NCBI GenBank assembly: GCA_019454045.1
Contig: SKCR01025323.1
Span: forward strand, 1-64,000
DNA: 64,000 nucleotides
Origin: Zanthoxylum bungeanum
Lineage: Eukaryota > Streptophyta > Magnoliopsida > Sapindales > Rutaceae
Reading direction: 5' to 3'
The notes below the pieces were generated by a model. That model ran no database searches, had not been told where the DNA came from, and was given only the letters and a program-made list of their open reading frames with translations. Each line of letters opens with the position of its first letter. Positions within the stretch are counted from its first letter, which is position 1. Both the position numbers and the translations under genes were made by a program. Of the stretch, positions 23,301 to 33,068 are shown in pieces.

Positions 23301-23539
23301 GTGACATATATTAATTATTTCTTTGGATGTGATTTAATGGGCTTGGGCTAAGGTTAAGTTTTAAAACGGAGATCCAACAGCGAACCCGAAGCTAAACATG
23401 TGAACTAAATCCGACAAAACCGTCAATTCTTGACTCTTCCCTTCCGACGTCCGTTTCCCGCGATTTCCGTGACTTAAAAGATAGTGCCTCCAAATGAGGC
23501 TCATCATCGGGTTTCACATGCAAAAATGCAATGCCTACA
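20315..23539 (-). repeat. Tat-B 5' LTR
   Basis: The right-hand copy of the LTR, 3225 bp, TGTGGGAACAC...GATGCCTACA equivalent in window orientation. It has the same palindrome and long-unit arrays as the left LTR; TATA (minus) at 22899-22906. Differences from the left copy are mainly one- to three-base indels (for example CGAAGAAGTAC against CGAAGTAC). Confidence 0.9.
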
Positions 23540-23932
23540 GGAACGTAATCCAGCCCGAGCCGATCGAAACATTAAGGGTACATTCCTCCTCATGTTATGT
23601 TTCTCAAAGCTCTGTGCTCTCTGTTTTTTGTATGGAGTCGGATGATTCTGGTGTGACTCTGTGCTTTTTGTGGTGGTATCTGTGGTCGGGCAGTGCGAGT
23701 TTTGTGTTCTTTAGCTTTGGATCGTTGTCGTGAGCATGTCCCCGAGTTTTTTTTTTTTTTGAATATGGTTTCGTAAAGTTTTATTGAGAGTGTTTGGAAA
23801 AAAGAAAGTTTTTTATTCATGCTCGGGGACATACTGCCCTTCTTACAGCTCTCTGTGGGTCATTTTGAGAGAGGCTTTATGTATTTGGATCCCTGTCCTT
23901 TTTGCTGTAAACAGATAGGAGGAAGGGAAAGA
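23540..23932 (-). other. Tat-A 3' untranslated stretch after integrase
   Basis: Resumes the Tat-A repeat cut by Tat-B. ATGTCCCCGAG at 23736-23746 and CTCGGGGACAT at 23822-23832 form a perfect 11 bp inverted repeat. The loop on minus contains AATAAA-type words and a 15-base A run, so it could act as a 3'-end hairpin or polyadenylation region. Confidence 0.5.
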
Positions 23933-25209
23933 TTACTGGAAGTATTTCCTCAACATCTCAGCGTTCCATGGCTTTTTTAATCTTGTGCCGTCCAGTTGCT
24001 CTAGGATGTACACTCCGGTTTCACCACTTTTACCACCTTGTAGGGCCCTTCCCATTTGGCTCCAGGGAGCCCTCCTCTGGCTTTCGAGTATTTAGGGTGA
24101 CCTTTCTTAGCACCAGGTCGCCCGGGATGAAAGTGCGTGTTCGAATTCTTTTATTGTAGAAGCGGGCCATCCTTGTTGGTAGATTGTTGTTTTCATGGCC
24201 GACCTCTCTCTCTTTTCTTCGATCAGGTCGAGGTGGTTTCTGATAAGTCCTTCATTCTGCTTACTCTCGTAGTGTTGAACCCTGTGGGAGGTCACCCCGA
24301 TTTCTGCCGGGATGACAGCTTCATATCCGTATGCCAAGGAGAATGGGGTTTCTCCCGTAGAGTCCTTATAGGTTGTCCGGTGTGCCCATAGTACTTCTGG
24401 TAGTTCCTCGACCCATAGGCCTTTGCTGGATCCGAGCCGAGCTTTCAGGTTAGCCTTGATGGTTTTGTTCGTCGCCTCGACTTGGCCGTTTGATTTGGGA
24501 TGGGCTGGTGTGGCAAATCTTAGGGCAATCTGGAGGTCCTCGCAGAGTTTTCTGAAACCTTTGCTGTCAAATTGCTTCCCGTTGTCTGTGATGATGGCTC
24601 GGGGAATCCCGAACCGGCAGACGATATTTTTCCTCAGGAATTCCGTGGCTCTTTTCTCCGTTATGGTGGATAGTGGCTCTGCCTCCACCCATTTGGTGAA
24701 ATAGTCTATGGCCACGATGGCATACTTCGCCTGCCCTTTCCTTGTGGTTGGTCCAATGATGTCCAGTCCCCACTGGGCGAACGGCCAGGGACTGAGTAGC
24801 GTGGTCAACTGTTCTGCTGGTTGGTGGTGGAGGTTTGCGTTTTTCTGACATCCTTCGCACTTGCGGGCCACTTCTATGCCGTCCTGGTGCATGGTCGGCC
24901 AGTAAAAACTTGTCTTAAGGCTTTGAAAGCAATTGAGCGACCTCCGGCGTGGCTTCCGCAGATGCCGTATGTATCTCTCTGAGCACATAATTTGCCTCTT
25001 CTTCGGCAAGACATCTTAAGAGGGGGACTGAGTAACCCCGTCGGTAAAGTACCCCGTCGATTAGGGAGAATTTGGTGCTTTTGTACCTTAACTTCCTGGC
25101 CTCTCTTTGTCCTCTGGTGTTTCTCTCCCGTTTCCAAGTATTTTCTGATGGGTTGCATCCATGATGCTTGGCTTTCTTTATCTAGAACTTCCACTTTAGA
25201 TTCTCCCAC
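23933..25209 (-). pseudogene. Tat-A integrase
   Basis: On minus, the zinc-binding region (ARKCEGCQKN) is followed by the catalytic core with the three acidic residues in context: GLDIIGP (D), ITDNGKQFDS (D) and QVEATNK (E). The C-terminal part ends LRKYFQ and a stop at 23933-23935. The core frame (24107-25009) is open for 300 codons. The N- and C-terminal parts lie in other frames, so it is broken by at least two shifts. No chromodomain is visible, consistent with Tat. Confidence 0.88.
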
Positions 25210-25234
25210 GCTTTTTCCCGGATGTAAATCAAAG

Positions 25235-25746
25235 GGATTATCCTGGGGTGTTCGGCTTTTGTTGAAGAGGCGAGCCGTGCCAGGGAGTCTGCCTCACAAT
25301 TGTCTTCTCGGGGGATTTGTTCGAAGCGTACATCCCCCATCTTCCTGTTAGCTTTCGTACTTCGGTCAGGTAGGCCATCATACTAGGCTCTTTCGCTTGA
25401 AATGCTCCTTTCAGTTGCTGAACGGCTAACTGCGAGTCACTCCTTACTACCACATTTTGGATCCCTAGCACCGTGCATAGTCTCAAACCGCCCAGTATTG
25501 CTTCATACTCACTTCATTGTTGGTTGCTATGAAAGCGAATTTCAGGGCGAGTAGGATTTCTTCTCCTTTGTCGCTTTTTAGGATGACTCCCCCCCATTGC
25601 CTTGTGTGCTGGCCGAACCGTCTACGGACATTTCCCATTTGTCCTCGTCTATAGCCAGGGTCTGGGGGTCGGTACATTCGGCGACAAAATCTGCCAAGGC
25701 TTGTCCCTTTACTGCTGCTCTGGGAGATAGGCGATGTCATGTTCAC
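25235..25746 (-). pseudogene. Tat-A second RNase H domain (aRH)
   Basis: Lies between the RT-linked RNase H and the integrase. Parts visible in two frames include a GGGVILKSDKGEE strand, an ATNNEV segment equivalent to the usual ATNNEAEYEA block, and VVVRSDSQLAVQQLKG with a catalytic Asp. A second RNase H after the first is a hallmark of Tat elements. A frameshift falls near 25490 around the usual AEYEA glutamate. Confidence 0.75.
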
Positions 25747-27030
25747 TTAGTTCTACCGACCACTTTACTAATCTGCCGGAAACCTCTGGCCGCTGCAGAA
25801 TTTGTTTTAGGGGGTGGCCGGTGTATACCCTGATAGGATGGGCCTGGAAGTAAGGCCGTAATTTTCGAGCTGTCGTAACTAGTGAAAGGGCGACTAGTTC
25901 GTGTACTGGATACCGGGTTTCAGCGTCTAAGAGGGCTTTGCTGATATAGTAGACATGCTTCTGGATCTTGTCGGTTTCCTGTATCAGTACTGAACTTACT
26001 GCTCGGTCCGAAACAGTCAGATATAGGTATAATGTTTCACCTGGGAGTGGTTTAGCCAGGAGTGGGGGCTGCACCAGATACTGTTTCAACTGCTGGAAGG
26101 CTTCTTCGCACTCTGCGTCCAGTCGACATCCTTTTTTGCTTTTTGGATTACTTTGAAGAAAGGGTGGCATTGTCAGTTGCTCGTGATATGAACCGGTTGA
26201 GCGCGGCCACTCTACCGGTCAGACTCTGTACTTCTTTTACTGTTTTGGGAGACTTTAGGGCCAGTATTGCCTGGATCTTCTGTGGGTTTGCTTCAATTCC
26301 TCGGGCACTTACCATGTAGCCTAAAAACTTCCCTGAAGCTACCCCGAAGGTACATTTTTCCGGATTGAGTTTCAGGTTGTGTTTTCTTAGAAGCTCGAAG
26401 TTCCTTTTTAGGTCGTCCATGTGGTTGTTTGGTTCTTTTGACATTGTTATCATGTCATCGACATAAACCAGCATTGTAATGCCGATGAGTGGTTTGAAAA
26501 CTTTGTTTACCAACCTTTGAAAGTGGCCCCAGCGTTTTTTAGCCCGAAGGGCATCACTTTATAGCAGTAAAGCCCCTGATCTGTGATGAAGGTTGTCTTC
26601 TCTTCGTCTGCCGGGCACATTTTGACCTGGTTGTATCCGGAGAAAGCATCCATGAAGCTCAGTAAGCCTTGACAGGCTGTGGGTATCTACTAGCTGGTCT
26701 ATGTTCGGCAAAGGAAAGCTGTCCTTTGGGCACGCCTTGTTTAATTCGGTGAAATCGACACACATTCGCCACTTGCCATTGTTCTTCCTGACCAATACCA
26801 CGTTTGATACCCAATCCGGGTACCTTGCTTCCCTGATGAGACCCGCCTTTAGTAACTTCTCGACCTCGGCTGCTATTACTTTACTCCTCTCTTGATTGAA
26901 GTTCCTTCTCTTTTGCCTGACCGGCTTGCGAGATGAGTCTACTGCTAGGCGGTGATTGATGAATTTCGGGTCGATCCCCGGCATGTTATTGTATCCCCAG
27001 GCAAAGACGTCCGGGTATCCCTTCAGGCAT
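25709..27030 (-). pseudogene. Tat-A reverse transcriptase and RNase H
   Basis: On minus the RT begins near DVFAWGYNNMPGIDP and continues with WRMCVDFTELNKACPKD, LVYVDDMI (catalytic YVDD) and LNPEKCTFGVASGKFLG. RNase H follows with EEAFQQLKQYL, LYLYLTVSDRAVSSVLI and RYPVHELVALSLV. It copies the element RNA into DNA and removes the RNA strand. The coding frame changes at least three times (near 26700, 26520 and 26160), and the joint to gag-protease at about 27030 also needs a shift, so it is not intact as read. Confidence 0.88.
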
Positions 27031-29247
27031 TCTAGAAGATCTTGTCGTATAGACTTGCTCAGGCCTCCCCCTATCTTTATATTTTTCCCTGGGAAAAAGT
27101 TCTATCTCCTCCGTTTCCTCAGCTGCAGCGAGTCGGGCATTTTTGTTTGGCCGGGGCCCTGGGTTTCTGTCTTCTTCTTCTTCTTCTCCTTGTTCCTTTG
27201 TCGTTTTCGGTTGTCTTTTGTGATGCAGAGAGTTTCTCGTGAGAGAGTTGCGAAGCAGCTGCGAGCTGTTTTGGCTTCTTCGCACACAATTCTCGATCCC
27301 CTCCCGAGTGGGGAATTTCAGTTTCAGGTGGTAGCAGGACATCGCGGCTTTTGTTTTCATCATAAAGGGTCGCCCGACGATGGCCTGGTAACTGCTCATG
27401 CAGTCTACTACAGTGAAGTCTGTCATGATCGTCCGGGTCCGAGGATGTGTCCCGACAGTTATTGCCAACTGTATCCTTCCTAGTGGGATGACGGCTGATC
27501 CTCCGAAACCGTATAAGGGAGTGCTATCGTTGGTCAGGGTTGCATATTCTACCCCTAGGTCGTCCAGTGCTTCTCTGGAAATTATGTCGACCGCGCTCCC
27601 GGGGTCCACTAGGATTCTGTCTACCTCCGACCCGCTGATGACTGCCTTGATTATCAATGCATCGTCATGAGGGAAACTTACTCCTTGGGTATCCTCATCA
27701 GTGAACATTATTGGTACCGACCGACCTCCCTGTAGCCCTGTGACCTGCTCTGTTTCTAAGACATCTGGTCCTCGGGTTCTGCTGTAATCTTTCCTTGACC
27801 GGTTAGAGTTTCCGGCCAGTGTTCTTCCTCCTGCGATGATATTGATTTGGCGACCACGTGCTCTTTGTCTGGCTGTCATGACCTCGTGGTCAATGTATTT
27901 GTTTAGATACCCGTTTCGTGCTAGATCTTCCATTTGTTCTCGCAGATCTTTACATCCGTCTGTTGCATGTCCTTTGGAGTTGTGGTGTACGCAATAAGCT
28001 TTTTGGTTCCTTTTGTCCGGGGGGAATCTTCTTTGGTCGGGCTCTACTAAGAGGCCTTTCCCCTGGATCTCCATGACAATTTGTCCCAGTGGTTTCTTTA
28101 GGGGAATGTATGCATCTTCCCCGACCACATGGTTTACTTGGGTCGGCGCCCTTCTCTCTTGATTGTCCCGGTGCAGTGGCTTGAACTCCTTGTGCTTCGG
28201 GGGTGGTCTTCTGGATTCTCTTTCCGTACGGCGGGGGGCGCCCTCTCTTGTGGTTCTTTCTCTAATGGTGCTCCCTTTTCGGGATACTTTCTCCTTGTTC
28301 TCTAATAAAACGAATTTTCGGGCCACCTCCAGGGCGGTGGCGTAGTCCGGGGTGTCTTGGATCCTTAGGTGGGTCCATAGCCTCCCGACTTTCAAGGCTC
28401 CTTCAAGCTTTCCTAGGGCCTCGGGGGATTCGTACCCTCCAACTTCGAGTACCATATTGTGGTATCTTTCAATGAATATCTTCAATGGTTCATCTTCTCC
28501 TTGTTTCATAAGCCTTAGTTCTCCAATTGTCTTTCTGGGGACACAAGCCCCCTTGAAGTGTCGTATGAATGATTTTCTGAGTTGTGCGAAGCTGCTGATG
28601 CTCCTTGGGGCTAGGCTTCTATACCATAGAATGGCCGGTCCGGCCAGAGTTAGGGGGAACACTTTGCAAATGGCGTCCCCTGTTACCCCTTGTACCTCCA
28701 TTAGTAGGACGAAGCCTTCAATGTGGGTTTTGGGATCGGTATGGCCTTTGTATGGTGTCATGGTCGGCATGCTGAATCTTTTTGGGAATTTCTCTGATTT
28801 TATTTCTTCTGTGAGGGGGGACTCATCTTTGCTGTCCTGGACATCCCCTCTGTCTGCATTGGGGTATACTCCCCATTTGACCAGCTCCTCCCGTAACCAA
28901 GATTTCATGCTGCTGTCTTTGGTTCCATGCCGCCCTCTGTGGTTTCTTTTCTTTCTGCTATCTCGGGAATGGTGCTTCTCGGGGTCGGTATCTTCTCGTA
29001 CTTTTTCATTATATTCTTTTCCTCTTCTCCGGGTGTTGTGAGGGCTATCGTAGGAGGAGTCTGGCGACGATTTGTCATCTCCTCCCTCCCATGTGTCCTC
29101 GGTCTGGGAATCTCTCTGCACTACCACGGATCTCACCCTGTAGGGTTCCCTCCTTCGGGGTCTGTCGTCTTCACTTGTATCGACAATTCTTTTTCCTTCT
29201 GCTATGTCGTTCCTTCCGTCGGCTAGTCCCGGCCTCGAATTTTCCAT
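26986..29247 (-). CDS. Tat-A gag-protease, 753 codons, open
   Basis: A single open frame from ATG 29247. Residues 1-110 are basic and charged. The gag core (about 150-300) has ILWYRSLAP, SFAQLRKSFIRHF and EPLKIFIERYHNM. A zinc-knuckle-like CVHHNSKGHATDGC follows near 415. The protease is near 540-640, with ILVDPGSAVDII and AIVGRPFM. The active site reads D-P-G where retroviral-type proteases have D-T/S-G; Tat proteases often vary here. The frame leaves pol near 27030 and stops at 26986. It forms capsid and processes the polyprotein. It is the best preserved reading frame in Tat-A. Confidence 0.88.
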   Translation of the reverse strand: MENSRPGLADGRNDIAEGKRIVDTSEDDRPRRREPYRVRSVVVQRDSQTEDTWEGGDDKSSPDSSYDSPHNTRRRGKEYNEKVREDTDPEKHHSRDSRKKRNHRGRHGTKDSSMKSWLREELVKWGVYPNADRGDVQDSKDESPLTEEIKSEKFPKRFSMPTMTPYKGHTDPKTHIEGFVLLMEVQGVTGDAICKVFPLTLAGPAILWYRSLAPRSISSFAQLRKSFIRHFKGACVPRKTIGELRLMKQGEDEPLKIFIERYHNMVLEVGGYESPEALGKLEGALKVGRLWTHLRIQDTPDYATALEVARKFVLLENKEKVSRKGSTIRERTTREGAPRRTERESRRPPPKHKEFKPLHRDNQERRAPTQVNHVVGEDAYIPLKKPLGQIVMEIQGKGLLVEPDQRRFPPDKRNQKAYCVHHNSKGHATDGCKDLREQMEDLARNGYLNKYIDHEVMTARQRARGRQINIIAGGRTLAGNSNRSRKDYSRTRGPDVLETEQVTGLQGGRSVPIMFTDEDTQGVSFPHDDALIIKAVISGSEVDRILVDPGSAVDIISREALDDLGVEYATLTNDSTPLYGFGGSAVIPLGRIQLAITVGTHPRTRTIMTDFTVVDCMSSYQAIVGRPFMMKTKAAMSCYHLKLKFPTREGIENCVRRSQNSSQLLRNSLTRNSLHHKRQPKTTKEQGEEEEEDRNPGPRPNKNARLAAAEETEEIELFPREKYKDRGRPEQVYTTRSSRMPEGIPGRLCLGIQ

Positions 29248-29426
29248 TGTGTGCTCCTTCTATCTTTTCCAACCGGTCTACTATGGTTTTTAGCAGAGTT
29301 TGGTTTCCTCCCTTTCTTTCCTAAGGTTCTCCTCGATCTTTTCCATCCAATCCGCAGCCGAGCTCCTGATGGTTGGTGGTTTCCGTCTTCCGCCATTGTC
29401 TCACTACGCGAGTTGCTTTTTGTTGA

Positions 29427-29446
29427 GTTCCCCACAGACGGCGACA
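29427..29446 (-). promoter_or_regulatory. Tat-A primer binding site
   Basis: Minus-strand TGTCGCCGTCTGTGGGGAAC lies two bases inside the 5' LTR. It resembles the TGGCGCCGTCTGTGGGGA-type primer sites common in Tat and Athila elements, with one change in the third base (T for G). Confidence 0.7.
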
Positions 29447-29448
29447 AC

Positions 29449-30190
29449 TGTTGACGGTGGATTTTGGTCTCAGGGTAATACGGGAATATCACCTCCGAGG
29501 GAATCCTCCTTCAACGGTGAATTTGTTTGATTATGGGGGACCAAAATCAAATTTAGCGAGAGACAGATAAACACACCAATCAACAAGGAGATTTAACGTG
29601 GTTCGGTGGATTTTGGATCCGACCTACGTCCACGGACAAGAACATGATGGTTCTTTTTATTACCCCAATACGCTTCTCAGGTCTTTTTGTGTTTACAAAT
29701 CAGAGCTTGATGATTCTGATCACTGATTTTTTATGATGATGCCTTTTACACATACTATGCCCTCCTATTTATAATAACACAGAAATCAGACTCCTATTTG
29801 CATAAGAAATCCTAATTGAACTTAGTCTCCTCTCCTTGCAAGGATTCCTAGTCTGATATTCCCTTCTCTTTTCTTATTCCTCTTTTCGGATTCTGACTTC
29901 ATTTCCTTGTGAGAGTAGGATAATTCGTTTTATCTTATCCGCAAGAATAGGGTGTCGTCATCTTGAACACGTCTTGCCATCTGGTCGGTCTTCATGAGGT
30001 CGGTCATGACAATCTTTTATGCTGAGAGTGTTTCTGCCGACCTTATAGTGCTCGGTCATCCGAACCAAAGTGGTCGGTCTTTACATGTTGTGGTCGGGTC
30101 GGCTTTGATGATCTCAACCAGTCAGGAAATTACCCTTCTGTCCTTGTCGTGCTGCCTTAAATGTCATAGTGCCTGAAAACACCATCAACA
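29449..30190 (-). repeat. Tat-A 5' LTR
   Basis: 742 bp, nearly identical to 7626-8365. It is followed by GTAAC (30191-30195), the second half of the TSD. A block at 29578-29635 (GGAGATTTAACGTGGTTCGG, then TTTTGGATCCGACCTACG) is shared by both LTRs. Confidence 0.93.
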
Positions 30191-30195
30191 GTAAC

Positions 30196-30500
30196 TTAAA
30201 AAAATAACATTATATGTGAAGATAAATTTGCTATTTCAAAAAATAATATTAAAATATTTATATTTTTTGTTTTTAGAATTAAAAAGAGCATAATTGTCTT
30301 TAAAACATATTTAATTGCACTTCATTCCATTATTATTTATTTACCAAATAATATTTTGGAACATTACATTATAAACCTCTCATTTTTTCCCAAACAAGAT
30401 TATAATATATTGCACTTTATTTCATTCCGTTTCGTTTCATTCAATTCCATTAGATTGCTAACTATTATAAACCATCTCCTTCCATCAATACAAACATAGC
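30196..30500 (+). mobile_element. Right arm of the terminal-inverted-repeat element split by Tat-A
   Basis: Continues the sequence interrupted at 7625. It ends ...CCTTCCATCAATACAAACATA near 30499, the approximate reverse complement of 7441 onward. Simple A/T-rich interior with no coding capacity. Confidence 0.45.
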
Positions 30501-30743
30501 TTTAGTCTGTTTCTCATTTTATGAAAATGAGAGATCACTCCATCGAAAATTATTATACATATATATTTGGGTCGGATAAAATCTGAACTTTTGTTGAATC
30601 AAAGTCCGACCCATGGCCAAAGAAACGAGTTAAAAAAATCTAATGGAATAAATTTAGTAGGTCAAAGCTGACTAATTCGGATCGGATCGTCGGATTTACA
30701 TGAAATTAGAACCCCATCTTTCGGCACCAAACTGAAGGGTCAT
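30501..30743. other. Intergenic sequence upstream of the MITE
   Basis: No gene, repeat or clear motif is supported in this short stretch. Confidence 0.4.
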
Positions 30744-30751
30744 TCTTGTAA

Positions 30752-31105
30752 ATTACAAGAATCCGGATTCGGGTCCGTGATTAAAAAATTAGTACCCGGG
30801 TCTTAAAAATTAGGATCCGGATCCGGACTCGGGCTCGTACGGGTCCGGCTCGGATAGACCCGGGTCCGCAAAAAAAATTATTAAATATAATAAAAAAATA
30901 CAAAATAGTATGAATATATAAAAAAATATAATATAATATAATTAAAAAATATAAAAGAATTGAATTAAAACTAATAAAATTGATAAAATATACATATAAA
31001 TATAAAATAATATAAATAAAAATTAAAAAAAAATTAAAAAAACGGATATCCGGATCTGGACGGGGTACACTCAGATTCGAACCGGGGTAATGGCTTGCCA
31101 TCCCT
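30752..31105 (-). mobile_element. hAT-like MITE with GC-rich ends, copy 2
   Basis: About 354 bp. The right end TTGCCATCCCT (31095-31105) is the reverse complement of the AGGGATGGCAA terminus of plant hAT MITEs. Flanks TCTTGTAA (30744-30751) and CCTTGTAA (31106-31113) are an 8 bp TSD with one mismatch, the hAT length. The A/T core and the GGATCCGGATCCGG-like flanks match copy 1 in reverse. The left end lacks a matching inverted repeat and carries a palindrome with the TSD (ATTCTTGTAA.TTACAAGAAT). Confidence 0.65.
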
Positions 31106-31148
31106 CCTTGTAATCTTCAAATCGCCCACGTCAGAAAAAAAAACTGAA

Positions 31149-31156
31149 TATAAATA
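31149..31156 (+). promoter_or_regulatory. TATA box of the SRO gene
   Basis: TATAAATA lies 78 bp before the ATG, which leaves about 50 bp of leader if transcription starts some 30 bp downstream. The MITE ends only 43 bp before it, so the upstream promoter is partly MITE sequence. Confidence 0.6.
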
Positions 31157-31233
31157 CCAACATCCGAAATTATTATTGCAGTTCTTGTGATTTGTACAAT
31201 CGTAACAGAGCCGTCCATCAAGTGTGAAAAACA

Positions 31234-33068
31234 ATGGCTCATCAATCAAAGAACTCGGTGGATTACATCAGTGTTCGGGTTCCGCCTCCTCCACCGTCAC
31301 CGTCAACGTCGTCGTCGTCGTCGTCACAGCCGGAATCTACAGAAAAATGCTACGTCAACGCGTCGGATTTTTGTTCGACGCTTTTCTTGAACCAGAACGA
31401 AAGCAACTTCAAACGCAGCGCTTCACCGGCTCGGCTCATGAGTTACCGCAACGGCTCGTGGCTTGATTTCTCCAGCGAAGTGATAGACTCATTAAAATCC
31501 AGTTTCTTGGAACGGAAGCCGATTGCTGATGTCAAAATTGAAGGGTCAAAGTACGTGTTTGACTTTCTGAGAATGGTGCAGATTGATTTCGATTCAGGAA
31601 AGCAACGGTCGCTTGCGTGGATCGATATGAACGGTAACTGTTTTTTCCCCAAAATTTTTATCGGCGAAGAAAATGAGGAAAATAATTCGACGAAAATTGA
31701 AATCGAGATCAATATAAACAAGAGGCAGAGAGGGACAGTCGACGAAGACGAAGAAGTCTTGTCAAAACGGCAGCGTTTTGCCGTCGTAAATCCTCTCAAG
31801 GCTAAATGGCTGAACACGAGGCTTTCAAGCGAAACGGAGAAAGCGTATACACACGTTAGAGATCAGTTCCTTTCTGGAATCAAGAAAATAGACGCCGGTG
31901 CAACACATCACACTTCCGTTCACCAGTGTACACGTGTCGGTCATTTGGAGAGAGCGCGTTTCGAGGTTTTTGAGAAGCAGATTGAGATCACGAAAGCCGC
32001 GCGCGGAGCTGCGAGTACCGTTTACGCGTGGTACGGCGCGTCGTCCAGAGACGTCGACAGCATTTTGGTTCACGGCTTTGGTGTGCCTAGCAATATCTCA
32101 ACTCATGGAGTCGGCATTTACTTGTCTCCTGTCGGATTGCCTTGTTTAAGGTACTATATATATATTTATATATTTAATTATCTCAACTCATGTAGTCGGC
32201 ATTTAATGGGAATTAACGTTTGGAAGAAATGGCGAGAAACACGACTAATATTGTAATATCGTTGACCTCTAATTGTTTCGGTGAGAAGAAGAGAGAGCAT
32301 TGTCATTCCTTTGACATGAATAGAAATCATAAACATATAGTTTAATGATTTCGCATAAAATATAATATTGTCATGTAGTCGACTCCATCCCATTGAAAAA
32401 AGGCTTATGTTTGGTTTAATTTAGATTAATCCTTATTATTAAGCATTTTTGGTTTTAATTACTTGTTGAATTATGTGTGTGACTTTCAGTGCCAAAATAG
32501 CAGAGGCGGATGAGAACGGTGAGAAGCACTTGATACTGTGTCGTGTTATTTTGGGAAATGTAGAGAAAGTGGAGACAGGGTCTCAACAATGTTATCCGTC
32601 TAGTGTTGTTTTTGATTCTGGTTCAGATGATCCGAAGAATCCCAAGTGGTATATAGTGTGGCCAAGTAACATGAACAGGCACATTCTTCCCCAGTGTGTT
32701 GTTAGCTACAAGCCATCTGTTCCCGCGCAAGTTAAACTTACAAACTATTCAATTGAGAAGTTTTTCTCGAAGATGAAGAGTTTCCTTTCCCCTGCCAAAC
32801 TACAGGAAGTGATGAACTTGTTCCATACTTACAAGGTGAGTGATGAAGTGGGTATTTATTTTAGCTTTTTTATGCTGACTATTCTGTGAGAATTATAATA
32901 GAGAACAGGGAATTTGAAATTGGGAATGACATTTTTTTGGGGTGTGTGGTTATGACTAAAACGCAGGCTGGAAAGTTGGCAAGAGATAACTTCTTTAAAC
33001 AGTTGCGAGTGGTTGCTGGAGATGAGATGTTGCTATCTACTATTCGGGAGATCCGTGCCTCAGAATGA
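31234..33068 (+). CDS. RCD1/SRO-family protein (WWE, PARP-like, RST), three exons
   Basis: Exons 31234-32150, 32490-32835 and 32967-33068, all with GT...AG introns, join in phase to 454 residues plus a TGA stop. A Pro/Ser-rich start is followed by a WWE domain (about residues 70-150: SYRNGSWLDF to LAWIDMNGNCFFP) and a lysine/arginine-rich linker. The PARP-like domain runs from about 250 to 390 (YAWYGASSRDVDSILVHGFG, GVGIYLSP). The C-terminal RST domain (about 400-454) is split by intron 2. SRO proteins are plant-specific nuclear regulators that bind transcription factors through RST and act in stress and redox responses. The first triad His is replaced by Tyr (AWYG), the Tyr is kept (GIYL), and the Glu site reads LPQC, so catalytic ADP-ribosylation is unlikely. 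The N-terminus before WWE is shorter than in RCD1 or SRO1. It is the only clear cellular gene here. Confidence 0.92.

Larger units (their letters stand above)
13242..23539 (-). mobile_element. Tat-B: non-autonomous Tat-type element nested in Tat-A
   Basis: A complete 10.3 kb element with perfect 5 bp TSD GGAAC (13237-13241 and 23540-23544) and LTR ends TGTGGGAAC...ATGCCTACA. The LTRs (3180 and 3225 bp) differ mostly by short indels, so it is young, as expected for an insertion inside Tat-A. The interior of about 3.9 kb has the same primer site, leader repeats, gag and integrase tail as Tat-C, but protease, RT, both RNases H and most of integrase are missing. It could move only with proteins from a partner such as Tat-C. 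Confidence 0.93.
7626..30190 (-). mobile_element. Tat-A: Tat-lineage Ty3/gypsy retrotransposon, contains Tat-B
   Basis: A complete element of about 22.6 kb with LTRs at both ends, flanked by a perfect 5 bp TSD GTAAC (7621-7625 and 30191-30195). Without the nested Tat-B it is about 12.3 kb. Its gag-pol is on minus, so the right LTR is the 5' LTR. Order along its RNA: 5' LTR, primer site, gag-protease, RT, RNase H, second RNase H, integrase, tandem repeats, an oppositely oriented accessory gene, polypurine tract, 3' LTR. The second RNase H and the antisense gene point to the Tat lineage. The LTRs show only about ten substitutions by eye, so the insertion is young, yet pol is broken by frameshifts. 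Confidence 0.93.

Noticed and set aside
23736..23832. Retroposed transcript with A-tail
   Set aside because: The flanking 11 bp words are inverted, not direct, so they are not TSDs. It is listed instead as an inverted repeat.
28352..29041. 229-codon plus-strand open frame
   Set aside because: It is the antisense shadow of the intact Tat-A gag-protease frame. The minus-strand product has recognised motifs and this one has none.
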